DNA of 64,000 bases from Nocardia amikacinitolerans NBRC 108937 (GTDB lineage: Bacteria; Actinomycetota; Actinomycetes; Mycobacteriales; Mycobacteriaceae): NCBI RefSeq assembly GCF_001612615.1, contig NZ_BDAU01000001.1, positions 1 to 64,000 on the forward strand, read 5' to 3'. Positions 27,413 through 36,790 of this stretch are shown here, piece after piece; the stretch's first letter is position 1; each line of letters starts with the position of its first letter. The notes beneath the pieces were generated by a model. It made no database searches and was not told the origin of the DNA. It saw only the letters and a program-made list of their open reading frames with translations. A program made the position numbers and the translations under genes.

Positions 27413-30400
27413 ATGACCGACGCCGACCCCTTCACTACCCAACGCGAAACGTCCGGTTCCGTCGCGGCGGAGCTGGCGGCAGCCGGTTTCTACGACGCCG
27501 AGGAGATCGGCAGCGGCGGTTTCGGCGCCGTCTACCGCTGCACGCAGGCCGAGCTCGATCGGGTGGTGGCGGTCAAAATGCTCACCGCCGACCTCGACGA
27601 GGACAACCGGGCCCGGTTCTTCCGCGAGCAACGCGCCGCGGGCAGACTGACCGGTCACCCCAATATCGTGCACGTCCTGCACGCGGGCGTCACCGACAAC
27701 GGCCGGCCTTTCCTCGTCATGCCGTACTACCCACGCGGCTCGCTCGACGCACGGATCCGCAGCCACGGGCCGCTGAAGCCGAGAGAAGCGCTGCGGCTCG
27801 GGGTGAAGCTGGCGTCGGCGCTGGGGACAGCACATCGAGCCGGGGTTGTGCATCGCGACGTCAAGCCCGCGAACATCCTGTTCACCGACTACGACGAACC
27901 GACGCTGGTCGACTTCGGAATCGCCCACCTCGCAGGCGGTTTCGTCACCGATACCGGCGTCGTGACCGGCACGCCGGCATTCACGGCTCCGGAAGTGGTC
28001 GCAGGCGAGCCACCGAGCCCCGCTACGGACGTCTACGGGCTCGGCGCCACCCTGTTCGCCGCGATCACCGGCCACGCCGCCTTCGAACGCCGGACGGGTG
28101 AGCAGGTGGTGGCCCAATTCCTACGGATCACCTCCGAGCCGATTCCGGATCTACGGGAACAGGGCATTCCAGAGGACGTCAGCGCCATCATCGAAGGCGC
28201 CATGTCCGGCGACCCGAGCAGCCGCCCTTCCGCCGCGGAATTGGGCGAACAACTGCGTGCAGCCCAACGCCACCATGGTTTCACCGTCGACGAAATGGTT
28301 CTGTACACACCACCCGAAGCCGAGCAGGACTCCACCGCACGCGCACGGGAAAAGTCCTCCCCCATCGGATCGCCCGCGGTTCGACCGTCGAAGACCTCGG
28401 GTTCGGGCCGAGCGGGCAGGATTCCACTCGAGCTGACCAGTTTTATCGACCGGCGCACCGAGCTGACCGAGGCGACGAACGCGCTGTCGACCGCGCGGTT
28501 GGCGACGCTGACCGGGATCGGCGGTGTGGGCAAGACCCGTCTCGCGGTTCGGGTGGCCACCCATGCACGGCGTGACTTCGCCGACGGTGTGGCCTACGTG
28601 GAATTGGGTGAACTTCATGACGAATCGCTGCTAGCGGGGGTGGTGGCGAGCGCGCTGGGATTGCAGGATCGATCGGCGCGGCCGCTGCGCGAGGTGCTCG
28701 CCGAGTTCCTCGCCGAGCGCGAACTGCTGCTCGTGCTCGACAACTGCGAGCAATTGGTCAGCGCGGTAGCCGAACTCGCCGAAGCGCTGCTGCGCACCTG
28801 TCCCGGATTGCGGATTTTGGCGACGAGTCGCGAGCCGATCGGCCTCGACGGTGAAGCGGTGCTACCGATCCATCCCCTTGCGGTACCCGATCCCGACCGG
28901 CTACCGCGGGGCATTCCTCGCAACGACGCGATGAGATTGTTCACCGAACGAGCCGCCGCGGCGGTCGCGGGATTCGAACTCACCGACGACAACAAGGTCA
29001 CCATCGCCCGCATCTGCCGCCAGCTCGACGGGTTGCCGTTGCCGATCGAGCTGGCCACGGCTCGGTTGCGGGCCATGTCGCCCGAGCAGGTACTCCAACG
29101 GCTGACCGATCGGTTCGCGCTGCTGACGCGCGGCAGCAGGAGTGCGCCTTCACGGCAACAGACGTTGCGCATGTGCATCGACTGGAGCTACGACCTGTGT
29201 ACTCGGGCGGAACAACGAGTGTGGGCCGAGCTGTCGGTGTTCGCCGACAACTTCGAACTCGAGGCCGCGCAATACGTCTGCGGCGACCACCTTGCGGCCG
29301 AAGACCTCCTGGACACAGTGTCCGACCTGGTCGACAAGTCGATCCTCGCGCGCGAGGAGTCGGGCGGCGCTGTGCGCTTCCGAATGCTCGAGACCGTGCG
29401 GGAATACGGACTCGACAAGGCGCGGCAGTTGGGCGAGTACCTCGAGATCCGCCGCCGCCACAGCGAATGGTACGAACGGCTTGCCCTCGAAGCGAAGGCC
29501 GACTGGGTCGGTCCACGAGAGCTCGAGTGGATCGCCAGATGTCACCGGGAGCTACCGAACCTGCGGCGCGCGCTGGAATTCTGTGTGTCCGACGACCCCG
29601 AAGCCGGAATCCGGATCGCCGCCGCTCTGTTCCCCTTCTGGGCGACTCAGGGGTGGACCGGTGAGGGACGGCGCTGGCTGGACCGCCTGCTGGATCGCCG
29701 TGCCGGAAAAGTCACCGCGGATCAGGCCGCGGCGCTCTACGCCGCCTGCCATTTGGCCGCATTACAGGGCGACCTTCCCGCAGTGGCCGTTTTGGTGCGC
29801 GAAGGACGACAACGCGGCGAGCAGACGATCGATCCCCTCGCCCTGGCGCACTTGGACCTCACCGACGCGGTCCTCGCACTGTTCAGCGGGAATCCGGCAC
29901 AGGCGCAGGCGTATTTCGAGAAGGCCGCGCGAGTGTACGTCGAACACGGTGACCTGCTGTCCCAGCTCTACGTCGAGACGATGCTCGGGCTGACGTACGA
30001 GCTGTGCGGGAACACCGAGAAGGCGATCCGGTGCTACGAGCACACGCTCGCGATCACCGAAAAGCGCGGAGAGTCGCTGTACCGGTCGTACGCGATGTGG
30101 GCGCTGGCCTTCGTGTCGTGGCGGCAGGGCGATTCCGCGCGGGCGACCAGCCTGCTCGAGCGGGCACTGCGCGTGAGCCGGGCGGTGAACGACCATTCGA
30201 ACGCCAGCATGTGCCTGCAAGCGCTCGGATGGATCGCTGCCGACGAACAGGATGCCGAGCGCGCGGTCGTGTTGACCGCGGCCGCAGACCGCATCGGCCG
30301 GTCGGTGGGCACGACGCCGATCATGTTCGCGGACCTGCTCGCTCAGCAAGAACTGTCCGAAAGCAGAACGCGGCGGGCACTGAGTGAGCGGACCTACGCC

Positions 30401-30712
30401 GCGGCCTGGCGGGAGGGCGCCGCGCTCAGCTTCGAAGCAGCCATCGCCTACGCCTTGGGTGAACGCGTCTCAGTTACGGCGACCGGCCCTGCCGGTCGCA
30501 AACTCACCAAACGCGAGCGCGAGGTAGCCGAACTGATCGCCGAAGGGCTGACCAACAAAGAGATCGCCACTCGCCTGGTGATCTCGCTGCGCACCGCACA
30601 GGGACACGTCGAGCACCTGCTGACCAAATTGGGGTTCACCTCACGGACCCAAATCGCGGCATGGATGGCGGCACCGCCGGACAAAGCCGCGGCGAGCGCC
30701 CCCGACTTTTGA
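27413..30712 (+). CDS. pknK: PknK-like Ser/Thr kinase - STAND ATPase - LuxR regulator
   Basis: A 1099-aa three-part regulator. Residues 27-290 form a protein kinase: glycine loop GSGGFGAV, VAVK (Lys55), HRDVKPAN (147-154), DFG (167-169), APE (192-194). A STAND/NB-ARC ATPase follows, with Walker A GIGGVGKT (368-375), LLVLDNCE and GLPLPIELA. A TPR-like helical region leads to a C-terminal LuxR helix-turn-helix (KLTKREREVAELIAEGLTNKEIA start, ~1030-1090). Length and order match mycobacterial PknK (about 1110 aa), which adjusts transcription and growth. It has no transmembrane segment. Its position just after the aromatic cluster suggests, but does not prove, a regulatory link. Confidence 0.9.
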   Translation: MTDADPFTTQRETSGSVAAELAAAGFYDAEEIGSGGFGAVYRCTQAELDRVVAVKMLTADLDEDNRARFFREQRAAGRLTGHPNIVHVLHAGVTDNGRPFLVMPYYPRGSLDARIRSHGPLKPREALRLGVKLASALGTAHRAGVVHRDVKPANILFTDYDEPTLVDFGIAHLAGGFVTDTGVVTGTPAFTAPEVVAGEPPSPATDVYGLGATLFAAITGHAAFERRTGEQVVAQFLRITSEPIPDLREQGIPEDVSAIIEGAMSGDPSSRPSAAELGEQLRAAQRHHGFTVDEMVLYTPPEAEQDSTARAREKSSPIGSPAVRPSKTSGSGRAGRIPLELTSFIDRRTELTEATNALSTARLATLTGIGGVGKTRLAVRVATHARRDFADGVAYVELGELHDESLLAGVVASALGLQDRSARPLREVLAEFLAERELLLVLDNCEQLVSAVAELAEALLRTCPGLRILATSREPIGLDGEAVLPIHPLAVPDPDRLPRGIPRNDAMRLFTERAAAAVAGFELTDDNKVTIARICRQLDGLPLPIELATARLRAMSPEQVLQRLTDRFALLTRGSRSAPSRQQTLRMCIDWSYDLCTRAEQRVWAELSVFADNFELEAAQYVCGDHLAAEDLLDTVSDLVDKSILAREESGGAVRFRMLETVREYGLDKARQLGEYLEIRRRHSEWYERLALEAKADWVGPRELEWIARCHRELPNLRRALEFCVSDDPEAGIRIAAALFPFWATQGWTGEGRRWLDRLLDRRAGKVTADQAAALYAACHLAALQGDLPAVAVLVREGRQRGEQTIDPLALAHLDLTDAVLALFSGNPAQAQAYFEKAARVYVEHGDLLSQLYVETMLGLTYELCGNTEKAIRCYEHTLAITEKRGESLYRSYAMWALAFVSWRQGDSARATSLLERALRVSRAVNDHSNASMCLQALGWIAADEQDAERAVVLTAAADRIGRSVGTTPIMFADLLAQQELSESRTRRALSERTYAAAWREGAALSFEAAIAYALGERVSVTATGPAGRKLTKREREVAELIAEGLTNKEIATRLVISLRTAQGHVEHLLTKLGFTSRTQIAAWMAAPPDKAAASAPDF

Positions 30713-31019
30713 TTCGACCGATCGGCATGTGCGTGTATTCGCGGCTGTCGGGCTGGTTCAGGAGGGCATGGTCTGGTTCCGCACGACGCATCGGCTCAAC
30801 ATCTCCTCGACCCACGGCCGCTCGACCCCCACCCCCGGACACGTCGACCTGAAAAGTCCCATGCGGCAATGTCTATGGCGACTCGATGCGCCGCGCCCCT
30901 ATGCGATCGCACGCCCTTCCACGGACAACACCAGACGCCGAGTCGGCGAACGCACTCTTGACCGGCAGCCATGAGATGCTCTTAACTATCATTCAAGACT
31001 AGCTGGAAGGCGCCGACTC
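30713..31019. other. Intergenic region, 307 bp
   Basis: No gene or terminator is recognisable. The last 40 bp before the nitroreductase are AT-rich (cttaactatcattcaaga), compatible with a promoter for that gene. Confidence 0.3.
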
Positions 31020-31634
31020 ATGACCGAACCCATCGCACCTGCACTACCCGCCCTCGACTCCGCCGCACGCACAGCGTTGTTCACGGAGGCACGGACCGCT
31101 AACACGTTCTCCGACACTCCCGTCACCGACGCCGAGCTGACGCAGATCTGGGACCTTGCCCGGTGGGCGCCGACCGCGGCGAACACCCAGCCGCTACGCG
31201 TGCTCTTCGTCGGCAAGGGCGAGGGACGCACGCGACTGGTCGGGCACATGGACGAGGGCAACAAGGCCAAGACGGAGGCCGCTCCTGCGGTCGCGGTCCT
31301 CGCGGTCGACACACGGTTCCACGAGCATGTGCCGACCCTGCTGCCGTTCAAGCCCGAATTGGCCGGACTGTTCGAAGCCGATGCGGAACTGCGCGCCGAC
31401 ACCGGCGCGTTCAACTCGGCACTGCAGGCTGGCTACTTCGTCCTCGCCGTGCGCAGCGTCGGTCTCGCCGCGGGTCCAATGGGCGGATTCGACCGCACGG
31501 GAGTGGATTCGGCGTTCTTTCCCGACGGACGGTGGCGATCGCTCCTCGTCGTGAACATAGGACATCCGGGCGAAGACGCGTGGCGCGAGCGGCTGCCTCG
31601 CCTCGCCCACGAGGACGTCGTCCGGTGGGCGTGA
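31020..31634 (+). CDS. Nitroreductase-family protein, RutE/HadB-like
   Basis: The 204-aa protein has nitroreductase-fold signatures of the malonic-semialdehyde-reductase subgroup: RTANTFSDTPVTDAEL, WAPTAANTQPLRVLFV (FMN phosphate/ring contacts), ALQAGYFVLAVRSVGLAAGPMGGF and VVNIGHPGE. It likely uses FMN and NAD(P)H to reduce small aldehydes or nitro/quinone compounds. No pyrimidine-degradation genes are adjacent, so the RutE role is not supported. It is single, 60 bp before the IS110 remnant. Confidence 0.85.
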   Translation: MTEPIAPALPALDSAARTALFTEARTANTFSDTPVTDAELTQIWDLARWAPTAANTQPLRVLFVGKGEGRTRLVGHMDEGNKAKTEAAPAVAVLAVDTRFHEHVPTLLPFKPELAGLFEADAELRADTGAFNSALQAGYFVLAVRSVGLAAGPMGGFDRTGVDSAFFPDGRWRSLLVVNIGHPGEDAWRERLPRLAHEDVVRWA

Positions 31635-31694
31635 AACCCGCAGTCCTCGGCCTGTACCGCGCCCACCCCCTCATCAGGAATCTCAATGACGATG

Positions 31695-32907
31695 TCAAGC
31701 CGCGGCCGGGGCCCCGGTGATGCTTGGGGGCTTGGTGTCGAAGGGCCGGTTGTCGCGCAGCAGGGCCCACAGCACGTCGACCAGGCGTCGGGCCAACGCT
31801 AGGAGGGCTTGGGTATGGATGAGTCGTTCGGTGCGTTTGCGCTGGTAGAACGTTCGCGAGGGACCCTCGGTTTTGATGGAGGACAGGGCGGCCATGAAGA
31901 ACACGCGCCGCAGCCTGCGGTTGTAGCGTTTGCAGGTTGCCGCTGATCCGGCCGGAGTCGCGTGGCACGGGCACGAGTCCGGCGTAGGAGGCCAGCCGGC
32001 CTGGGGTGGTGAACTCGGCCACGGCGTCGCCGCCGGTGGCGACGAGGAACTCGGTGCCCAGGTGTGGGCCCATGCCGGGCAGCGACTCGATGATCGCCGC
32101 TTGGGGGTGTTCGCGGAAGCAGGTGGTGATCTGCTTGTCGAGGTCTTTGATCTCGCGATCCAGATCGAGCAGTTTGGCCGCCAGCCGCTTGATCAGTGTG
32201 GCGGTGGTGGCTTCGCCCGGCACGGCGATGTCCTGGGTTCCGGCTGCGGCCATTGCCTGCGCGGCCATGGCGTCTACGCCTTTGGGCCATGCGCCGTTCT
32301 CGGCGAGATGCGTTGTCACGCCGTCGATTCCGGCGTCGCGGATCTCGGCCGGGGTGCACAGTCCGGCGACCAGGATCAGCGGCGAACGCGTCGAGTAGTC
32401 GAACGCGGCCTCCAGCGCCGGGAAGATCGAGGCGAGCATGGCGCGCAGCTGGTTGACCCCGCGCACCCAGTCGCTCATGAGGTCGCTGCGGTAGCTCGAC
32501 AGCTGGGTCAGTTCGGCGACCAGCTCATCGGGCGCGGTCACCGGCTGCAAGTCCGAACGCATACGGGCGGTCTCGGCGATGACACGGGCATCCTTGGCGT
32601 CGGTCTTGCCCTCACCGCGGAAGACACCGGTCATGGTCGCCACCACACGGCCGGGCACATACACCACCGACTCACCGGCGCTCAGCAGGACCGTGATCAG
32701 CAGCGCGGCCAAGGGGCTGCTCAGATCGATCGCCCACCGCACCTCGATCCCGGTCTTGCGGGCGCGCTCGATCACCGCCTCGATCGCCCGCTGATCGTTG
32801 CCGAGTTTGCCCGACCAGCACACCTTGCCGGTCTCATCCATCACGCACACGTGATGACTGGCCTTTCCGACATCGATACCCACCCAAATTCGTTGGCGCA
32901 GCGCCAC
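31695..32907 (-). pseudogene. IS110-family transposase, frameshifted
   Basis: The N-terminal RuvC-like DEDD domain is intact (RIWVGIDVGKASHHVCVMDE, KTDAKDARVIAE), as is the central transposase_20 region (IIESLPGMGPHLGTEFL, RLASYAGLVPVPRDSGRISGNL). Immediately after GNL the frame is lost near 31931; the expected continuation KRYNRRLRRVFFMAALSSI resumes in another frame and ends at 31695. Family members have about three residues (His-Arg-Pro type) at the join, so an 8-nt loss fits. GTG 32907 is chosen as start, with GGAGA upstream. Corrected length is about 406 aa, normal for the family. The long open frame that reads on to 31411 is an out-of-frame artefact. Confidence 0.88.
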
Positions 32908-33134
32908 TCCCGCTCTCCGCTCTACACAATCCGAGCCCGTGGACAACCCCGCCATCAGGTCCCTAAACCAGCGACGAACCGCATCAGATCTCAATAAGTG
33001 GCCGGAGCGTCCAGCACGGTGGGGCAGCCATTCCTTCGCAGCCACAACAACAGCAACCAACCATCAGCTACACCCCACCGCCCTGGGCATCCAGGGCACC
33101 AACCCCAGACACCTACAAACTTAGGGAGCCGACC
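32908..33134 (-). other. Non-coding end of the IS110 element / sigma-factor upstream region
   Basis: These 227 bp hold no gene. They lie upstream of the IS110 transposase, where IS110-group elements encode a structured bridge RNA, so part of this stretch may be the left end and its RNA. A perfect 7-bp hairpin gccctgg-gcat-ccagggc is present at 33080-33097. The exact element boundary cannot be set because IS110 elements lack classic inverted repeats. The last 15 bp carry the ribosome site (tagggag) of the sigma-factor gene. Confidence 0.35.
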
Positions 33135-34025
33135 ATGACCGCCCCGCACCTGTCCGCGGTGATCAGCGAACGCCGTCAGCTGATCAATGTCGCCTACCGG
33201 CTGCTCGGCTCGCTGGCCGAGGCCGAGGATGTGGTGCAGGAGACCTACGCGCGCTGGTACGCGCTGTCCGAGCGGCAGCGGCGGGAGGTGGCGTCGCCCG
33301 GCGCGTGGTTGACCACGGTCGCCAGCCGGATCTGCCTGGATCTGCTCGGCTCGGCGCGCGCAAGGCGGGAACAGTACGTGGGCGAATGGATTCCGGAGCC
33401 GGTACCAGGGCGGTCCGAATGGCTCGACGGTCCCGCCTCCGCCGATCCCGCCGACCGGGTCACTCTCGATGAGTCGATCAGCATGGCGTTTCTCGTCGTG
33501 CTGGATTCCATGACGCCCGCCGAGCGGGTGGCGTTCGTCCTGCACGACGTGTTCCGCTATTCCTTCGCCGAGGTCGCCGAGATCGTCGGGCGCACGCCCG
33601 CGGCGTGCCGTCAGCTCGCCTCCTCCGCCCGGCGCCGCATCGGGACATCGCAGGGTCCGTCGGTGGCCCAGCGCGCCGAGGTGGTCAGGGATTTCAAACG
33701 AGCTTGGGAGACACGCGATATCGAAGCGCTGATCGGCCTGCTCGATCCACGGGCGACCGCGACGGCCGACAGCGGCGGCCGAGCACCTGCCTTCCGCGAA
33801 CCGATCATCGGCGGCGAGCAGATCGCCCACGCCTGGATGGAGATCGCCGCCAACGGCCCCGCGGTAATCCTGCTGGAGCGCACGGTGAACGGTCAGCCCG
33901 GCCTGGTCGCGCAGCTCGACGACACCATCGTCTCGGTCTATGCCTTCGACATCGCCGACGGCCGGATCACTCGCATCTGGGCGATCCGGAATCCGGAGAA
34001 ACTGCGGCCCTGGATCGCGGGCTGA
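33135..34025 (+). CDS. ECF41-type RNA polymerase sigma factor (SigJ-like)
   Basis: A 296-aa sigma factor: region 2 (RLLGSLAEAEDVVQETYARWYAL), region 4 (LDSMTPAERVAFVLHDVFRYSFAEVAEIVGRTPAACRQLASSARRR, in two blocks), and a ~100-residue SnoaL-like C-terminal extension. In ECF41 proteins this extension modulates activity in cis and carries DGGGR and NPDKL motifs; here they read DSGGR and NPEKL. The usual partner, a carboxymuconolactone decarboxylase/oxidoreductase gene, is not next door; an IS110 element has landed directly upstream. Start has GGGAG at 7 nt. Confidence 0.88.
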   Translation: MTAPHLSAVISERRQLINVAYRLLGSLAEAEDVVQETYARWYALSERQRREVASPGAWLTTVASRICLDLLGSARARREQYVGEWIPEPVPGRSEWLDGPASADPADRVTLDESISMAFLVVLDSMTPAERVAFVLHDVFRYSFAEVAEIVGRTPAACRQLASSARRRIGTSQGPSVAQRAEVVRDFKRAWETRDIEALIGLLDPRATATADSGGRAPAFREPIIGGEQIAHAWMEIAANGPAVILLERTVNGQPGLVAQLDDTIVSVYAFDIADGRITRIWAIRNPEKLRPWIAG

Positions 34026-34034
34026 ACCCCGCGG

Positions 34035-34448
34035 TCACCGACCGGTCGGCGTATTGGGTGCCGAAACGGTACCGCCAAGGGCCTGAGCTTTCAGCTGTTC
34101 GAATTCCGCGTCGGTGATGACACCGGAGTCGCGGAGGGCCTTGGCGTCGGCGATGCTCTCGGCGGGCGACTTACCCGCGACTTGCCGGATGTACTGATCG
34201 GTGGCTTGCTTCGCTTCGGCCTGCGCCTGTTGCGCGCGCAGCGCCATGCCACGCCCGCGCACGATCAAATACACGAGCGCCGTCAGGTACGGCAGCACCA
34301 CCAGGGCGATCACCCACACGGCCTTGGCGATGCCGGAGACGGTGTGGTCGCGGAACAGATCCACGAGAATTTGGAACAGCACGATCAGGTACGCCACGAA
34401 GGCGAAGACGAGGATCGTGTACCACACGTAATCCCAGAACGAATCCAT
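34035..34448 (-). CDS. Membrane protein with PLD-nuclease-N and SHOCT domains
   Basis: The 137-aa protein has two transmembrane segments (residues ~8-30 and ~40-62, TILVFAFVAYLIVLFQILV and AVWVIALVVLPYLTALVYLIV), a basic linker, and a C-terminal SHOCT motif (SIADAKALRDSGVITDAEFE...KAQAL). This layout is common in actinobacteria; function unknown. ATG follows GAGGAGG. It is convergent with the sigma-factor gene, 9 bp apart. A soluble SHOCT protein occurs at 40852. Confidence 0.8.
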   Translation of the reverse strand: MDSFWDYVWYTILVFAFVAYLIVLFQILVDLFRDHTVSGIAKAVWVIALVVLPYLTALVYLIVRGRGMALRAQQAQAEAKQATDQYIRQVAGKSPAESIADAKALRDSGVITDAEFEQLKAQALGGTVSAPNTPTGR

Positions 34449-34877
34449 GCTGTGAACCTCCTCGGGCGGATCTCTTCCGTATCGTTGCCGGCCGTGAAAT
34501 CCGACCGCGGAGTGAATCGGACCGCCGGTCGGCCTCTCGGGCGAAAACGAACTCCTGTCTTCTTTGCGGGTTGTCCGTGCTTCGGCGACAGCTCACGAGT
34601 GCGGTTCGAAAATAGGCGCACAACGACGTCGGCGCCAGCGTTCGACGAAATTGTCGAGTAAATGGAACGTGAGTAGGAGCCCTGGCCGGGGTGACCGAGT
34701 GCGGAGTGCGGGTACCGGAAAAGAGCACGAGCGCAGATGATCGTGACGGTAAAATCGCCGTGTGAATACCGCCGCGGGGCGGTCGGATCGGCCGTTGTGC
34801 GGACCACTTCTTCGCAAGCGTGCCACTGGAGAGCGGTCTGCTTCTTCCCGCCCACATCGCTGGAGACGGAGGCGGAT
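34449..34877. other. Intergenic region between divergent genes, 429 bp
   Basis: No gene is recognised. The region separates the SHOCT membrane protein from the DyP operon and should hold both promoters. The last bases, ggagacggagg, form the ribosome site of the next gene. Confidence 0.3.
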
Positions 34878-35438
34878 ATGACCACAGGTGACGGGGATTG
34901 GTCCAAGCCTGCGGCGATGGCCATCCCGAAGGAAGGCTATTTCGATCTCGAGCAGGGCAGGTACGGGCCGATATTCCCACGCACACCGGCCAATTACGGC
35001 TTCTCGATCATCGCGAAGGTCAAACCGGGGCGGGAGACCGCGATCCGGGAGTACGGCAAGCAGCTCGAGGCCGCGGTCCAGGAAGACCCCACCGTTCTGG
35101 CGCCGCTGCGGCTGCACTACCTGCGGTGGGTGCTGTTCGACGTCGGCGACGGCTTGTGTTTCCAGTACCAAGGGATCTTCGACACCGACTTCGACAAGTA
35201 CGTCGAGGACGCCATCGCCCTGTTCCTGTCGACGGGTATCACGACCGTGTTCGTGAACCTCGAGGGGTTTCCCGAGGACTGGAAGACCAATACCGAAGCG
35301 GTCGTGAAGTTCTTCCGCGAGCATCAATTCCCGAGCTTCCTGGAGTACGGCGAGTACCCGTACGTGACCGCGGACGAGATCAAGAAGGCATTGCGCGTCA
35401 AGGCGGCGTTCTCCGGCATGCTCGACCAAATGCAGTAG
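34878..35438 (+). CDS. Conserved protein of unknown function, first gene of the DyP operon
   Basis: A 186-aa soluble protein with no named domain that I recognise. The central part (NYGFSIIAKVKPGRETAIREYG, LHYLRWVLFDVGDGLCFQYQGIFDTDFDKYVEDAI in blocks) looks like a dimeric alpha/beta-barrel (ferredoxin-like) fold, the same basic fold as DyP domains, but without the heme ligands. It is 17 bp upstream of the DyP peroxidase, so a partner or accessory role is inferred. ATG has GGAGG at 7 nt. No signal peptide. Confidence 0.7.
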   Translation: MTTGDGDWSKPAAMAIPKEGYFDLEQGRYGPIFPRTPANYGFSIIAKVKPGRETAIREYGKQLEAAVQEDPTVLAPLRLHYLRWVLFDVGDGLCFQYQGIFDTDFDKYVEDAIALFLSTGITTVFVNLEGFPEDWKTNTEAVVKFFREHQFPSFLEYGEYPYVTADEIKKALRVKAAFSGMLDQMQ

Positions 35439-35455
35439 CACCGCGAGGTTCGTTG

Positions 35456-36790
35456 ATGCTCGAACTCGACGATATCCAGCACCTGGTGCTCACCCGCGTC
35501 CCCGCGCTGGCCGGACGCTACGAGTTCCTGTCCTTCGCCAGTGCCGACGGTGGGCGGACGTGGTTGTCGGCGATGGTCGACCAGGTGGCCTCGGCGGCCG
35601 CCGCGCAGCGCTCCGTAGCCACCGAGCGCCGCTGGGTGACACTCGCGTTCACCTGGACCGGGCTGCGCGCACTCGGCGTTCCCGAGCAGTCGCTGGCGAC
35701 GTTTCCCGAGGAGTTCCGGCAAGGCATGGCGGCGCGGGCGGGCATCCTCGGTGACACCGGGCTCGCGCACCCCGACCACTGGGTCGGCGGGTTGGCGGGC
35801 GACGACCTGCACGCGATCGCGATCCTCTTCGCCGTCGACGACGCCGAACGGGATCGCTGGGTGCGGGCGCACGATCGGCTGGTCGCCGACTGCGCCGGCG
35901 TGCGGGTGCTGTCGTCGCTGGACGTCGGGGCGGTCCCGCCGTTGGAGTACGCGCACGACCATTTCGGCTACCGCGATCGGTTGTCGCAGCCGGTGATCGA
36001 GGGCTCGGGCGAGCAGCCGACGCCGGGCTCCGGCGCACCGATCAAAGCCGGGGAGTTCATCCTGGGATATCCCGACGAAGACGGTCTCCCGGTGGAACTG
36101 CCGCGACCGGAGGTGTTGTCGCGCAACGGCAGCTACCTTGCCTACCGGCGCCTCGAGGAACACGTCGGGCGATTCCGCGACTTCTTGGCCGAGCACGCCG
36201 AGACCCCCGAGGAACAAGAATTGCTCGCCGCGAAACTGATGGGGCGCTGGCGCAGCGGCGCCCCTTTGGTGCTCGCCCCCGAGAAGGACGATCCCGAGCT
36301 CGGGGCCGATATGAGGCGCAACAACGACTTCGACTACAAACGGATGGACCCCTATGGCTATGCGGCGCCACTGGGTTCGCACATCCGCAGAATGAATCCG
36401 CGCGACACCGCGGTGAACGTGCGACGCAGGCGCCTTATCCGCCGCGGCGCCACCTACGGACCGCACCTACCGGACGGCGTTTCCGACGACGGCGCCGAGC
36501 GCGGAATCGCGGCCTTCGTGCTGTGCGCGAGCTTGGTGCGCCAGTTCGAGTTCGCCCAGAACGTCTGGGTCAACGACAAGACCTTCCGCGAACTCGGCAA
36601 CGAGCGGGACCCGATCATCGGCAATCAAGACGGCACCCTGGAATACAAGATTCCCAAACGCCCGATCCGCCGAACCATCAAGGGATTACCGGCGTTTACG
36701 ACTCTCAGAGGTGGCGCGTACTTCTACCTGCCTGGTCTTCGCGCCCTGCGTTACCTCTGTACCCGAACCGACAGCGAGGTAGCACCATGA
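35456..36790 (+). CDS. DyP-type heme peroxidase
   Basis: The 444-aa protein carries DyP landmarks: GYRDRLSQP at 171-179, corresponding to GxxDGxSQP with catalytic Asp174, proximal heme His309 in GSHIRRMNPRD, and the Arg-rich RRRRLIRRGATYGP. The second glycine of the GxxDG motif is replaced by Arg175. Such enzymes oxidise dyes, phenolics or lignin-derived compounds with H2O2. No Tat or Sec signal is present, so it is cytoplasmic unless carried by a partner. The stop overlaps the next gene by 4 nt. Confidence 0.88.
   Translation: MLELDDIQHLVLTRVPALAGRYEFLSFASADGGRTWLSAMVDQVASAAAAQRSVATERRWVTLAFTWTGLRALGVPEQSLATFPEEFRQGMAARAGILGDTGLAHPDHWVGGLAGDDLHAIAILFAVDDAERDRWVRAHDRLVADCAGVRVLSSLDVGAVPPLEYAHDHFGYRDRLSQPVIEGSGEQPTPGSGAPIKAGEFILGYPDEDGLPVELPRPEVLSRNGSYLAYRRLEEHVGRFRDFLAEHAETPEEQELLAAKLMGRWRSGAPLVLAPEKDDPELGADMRRNNDFDYKRMDPYGYAAPLGSHIRRMNPRDTAVNVRRRRLIRRGATYGPHLPDGVSDDGAERGIAAFVLCASLVRQFEFAQNVWVNDKTFRELGNERDPIIGNQDGTLEYKIPKRPIRRTIKGLPAFTTLRGGAYFYLPGLRALRYLCTRTDSEVAP

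Noticed and set aside
31411..31694. C-terminal extension of the IS110 frame to 31411
   Set aside because: It is the out-of-frame continuation after the frameshift and overlaps the nitroreductase gene in antisense.
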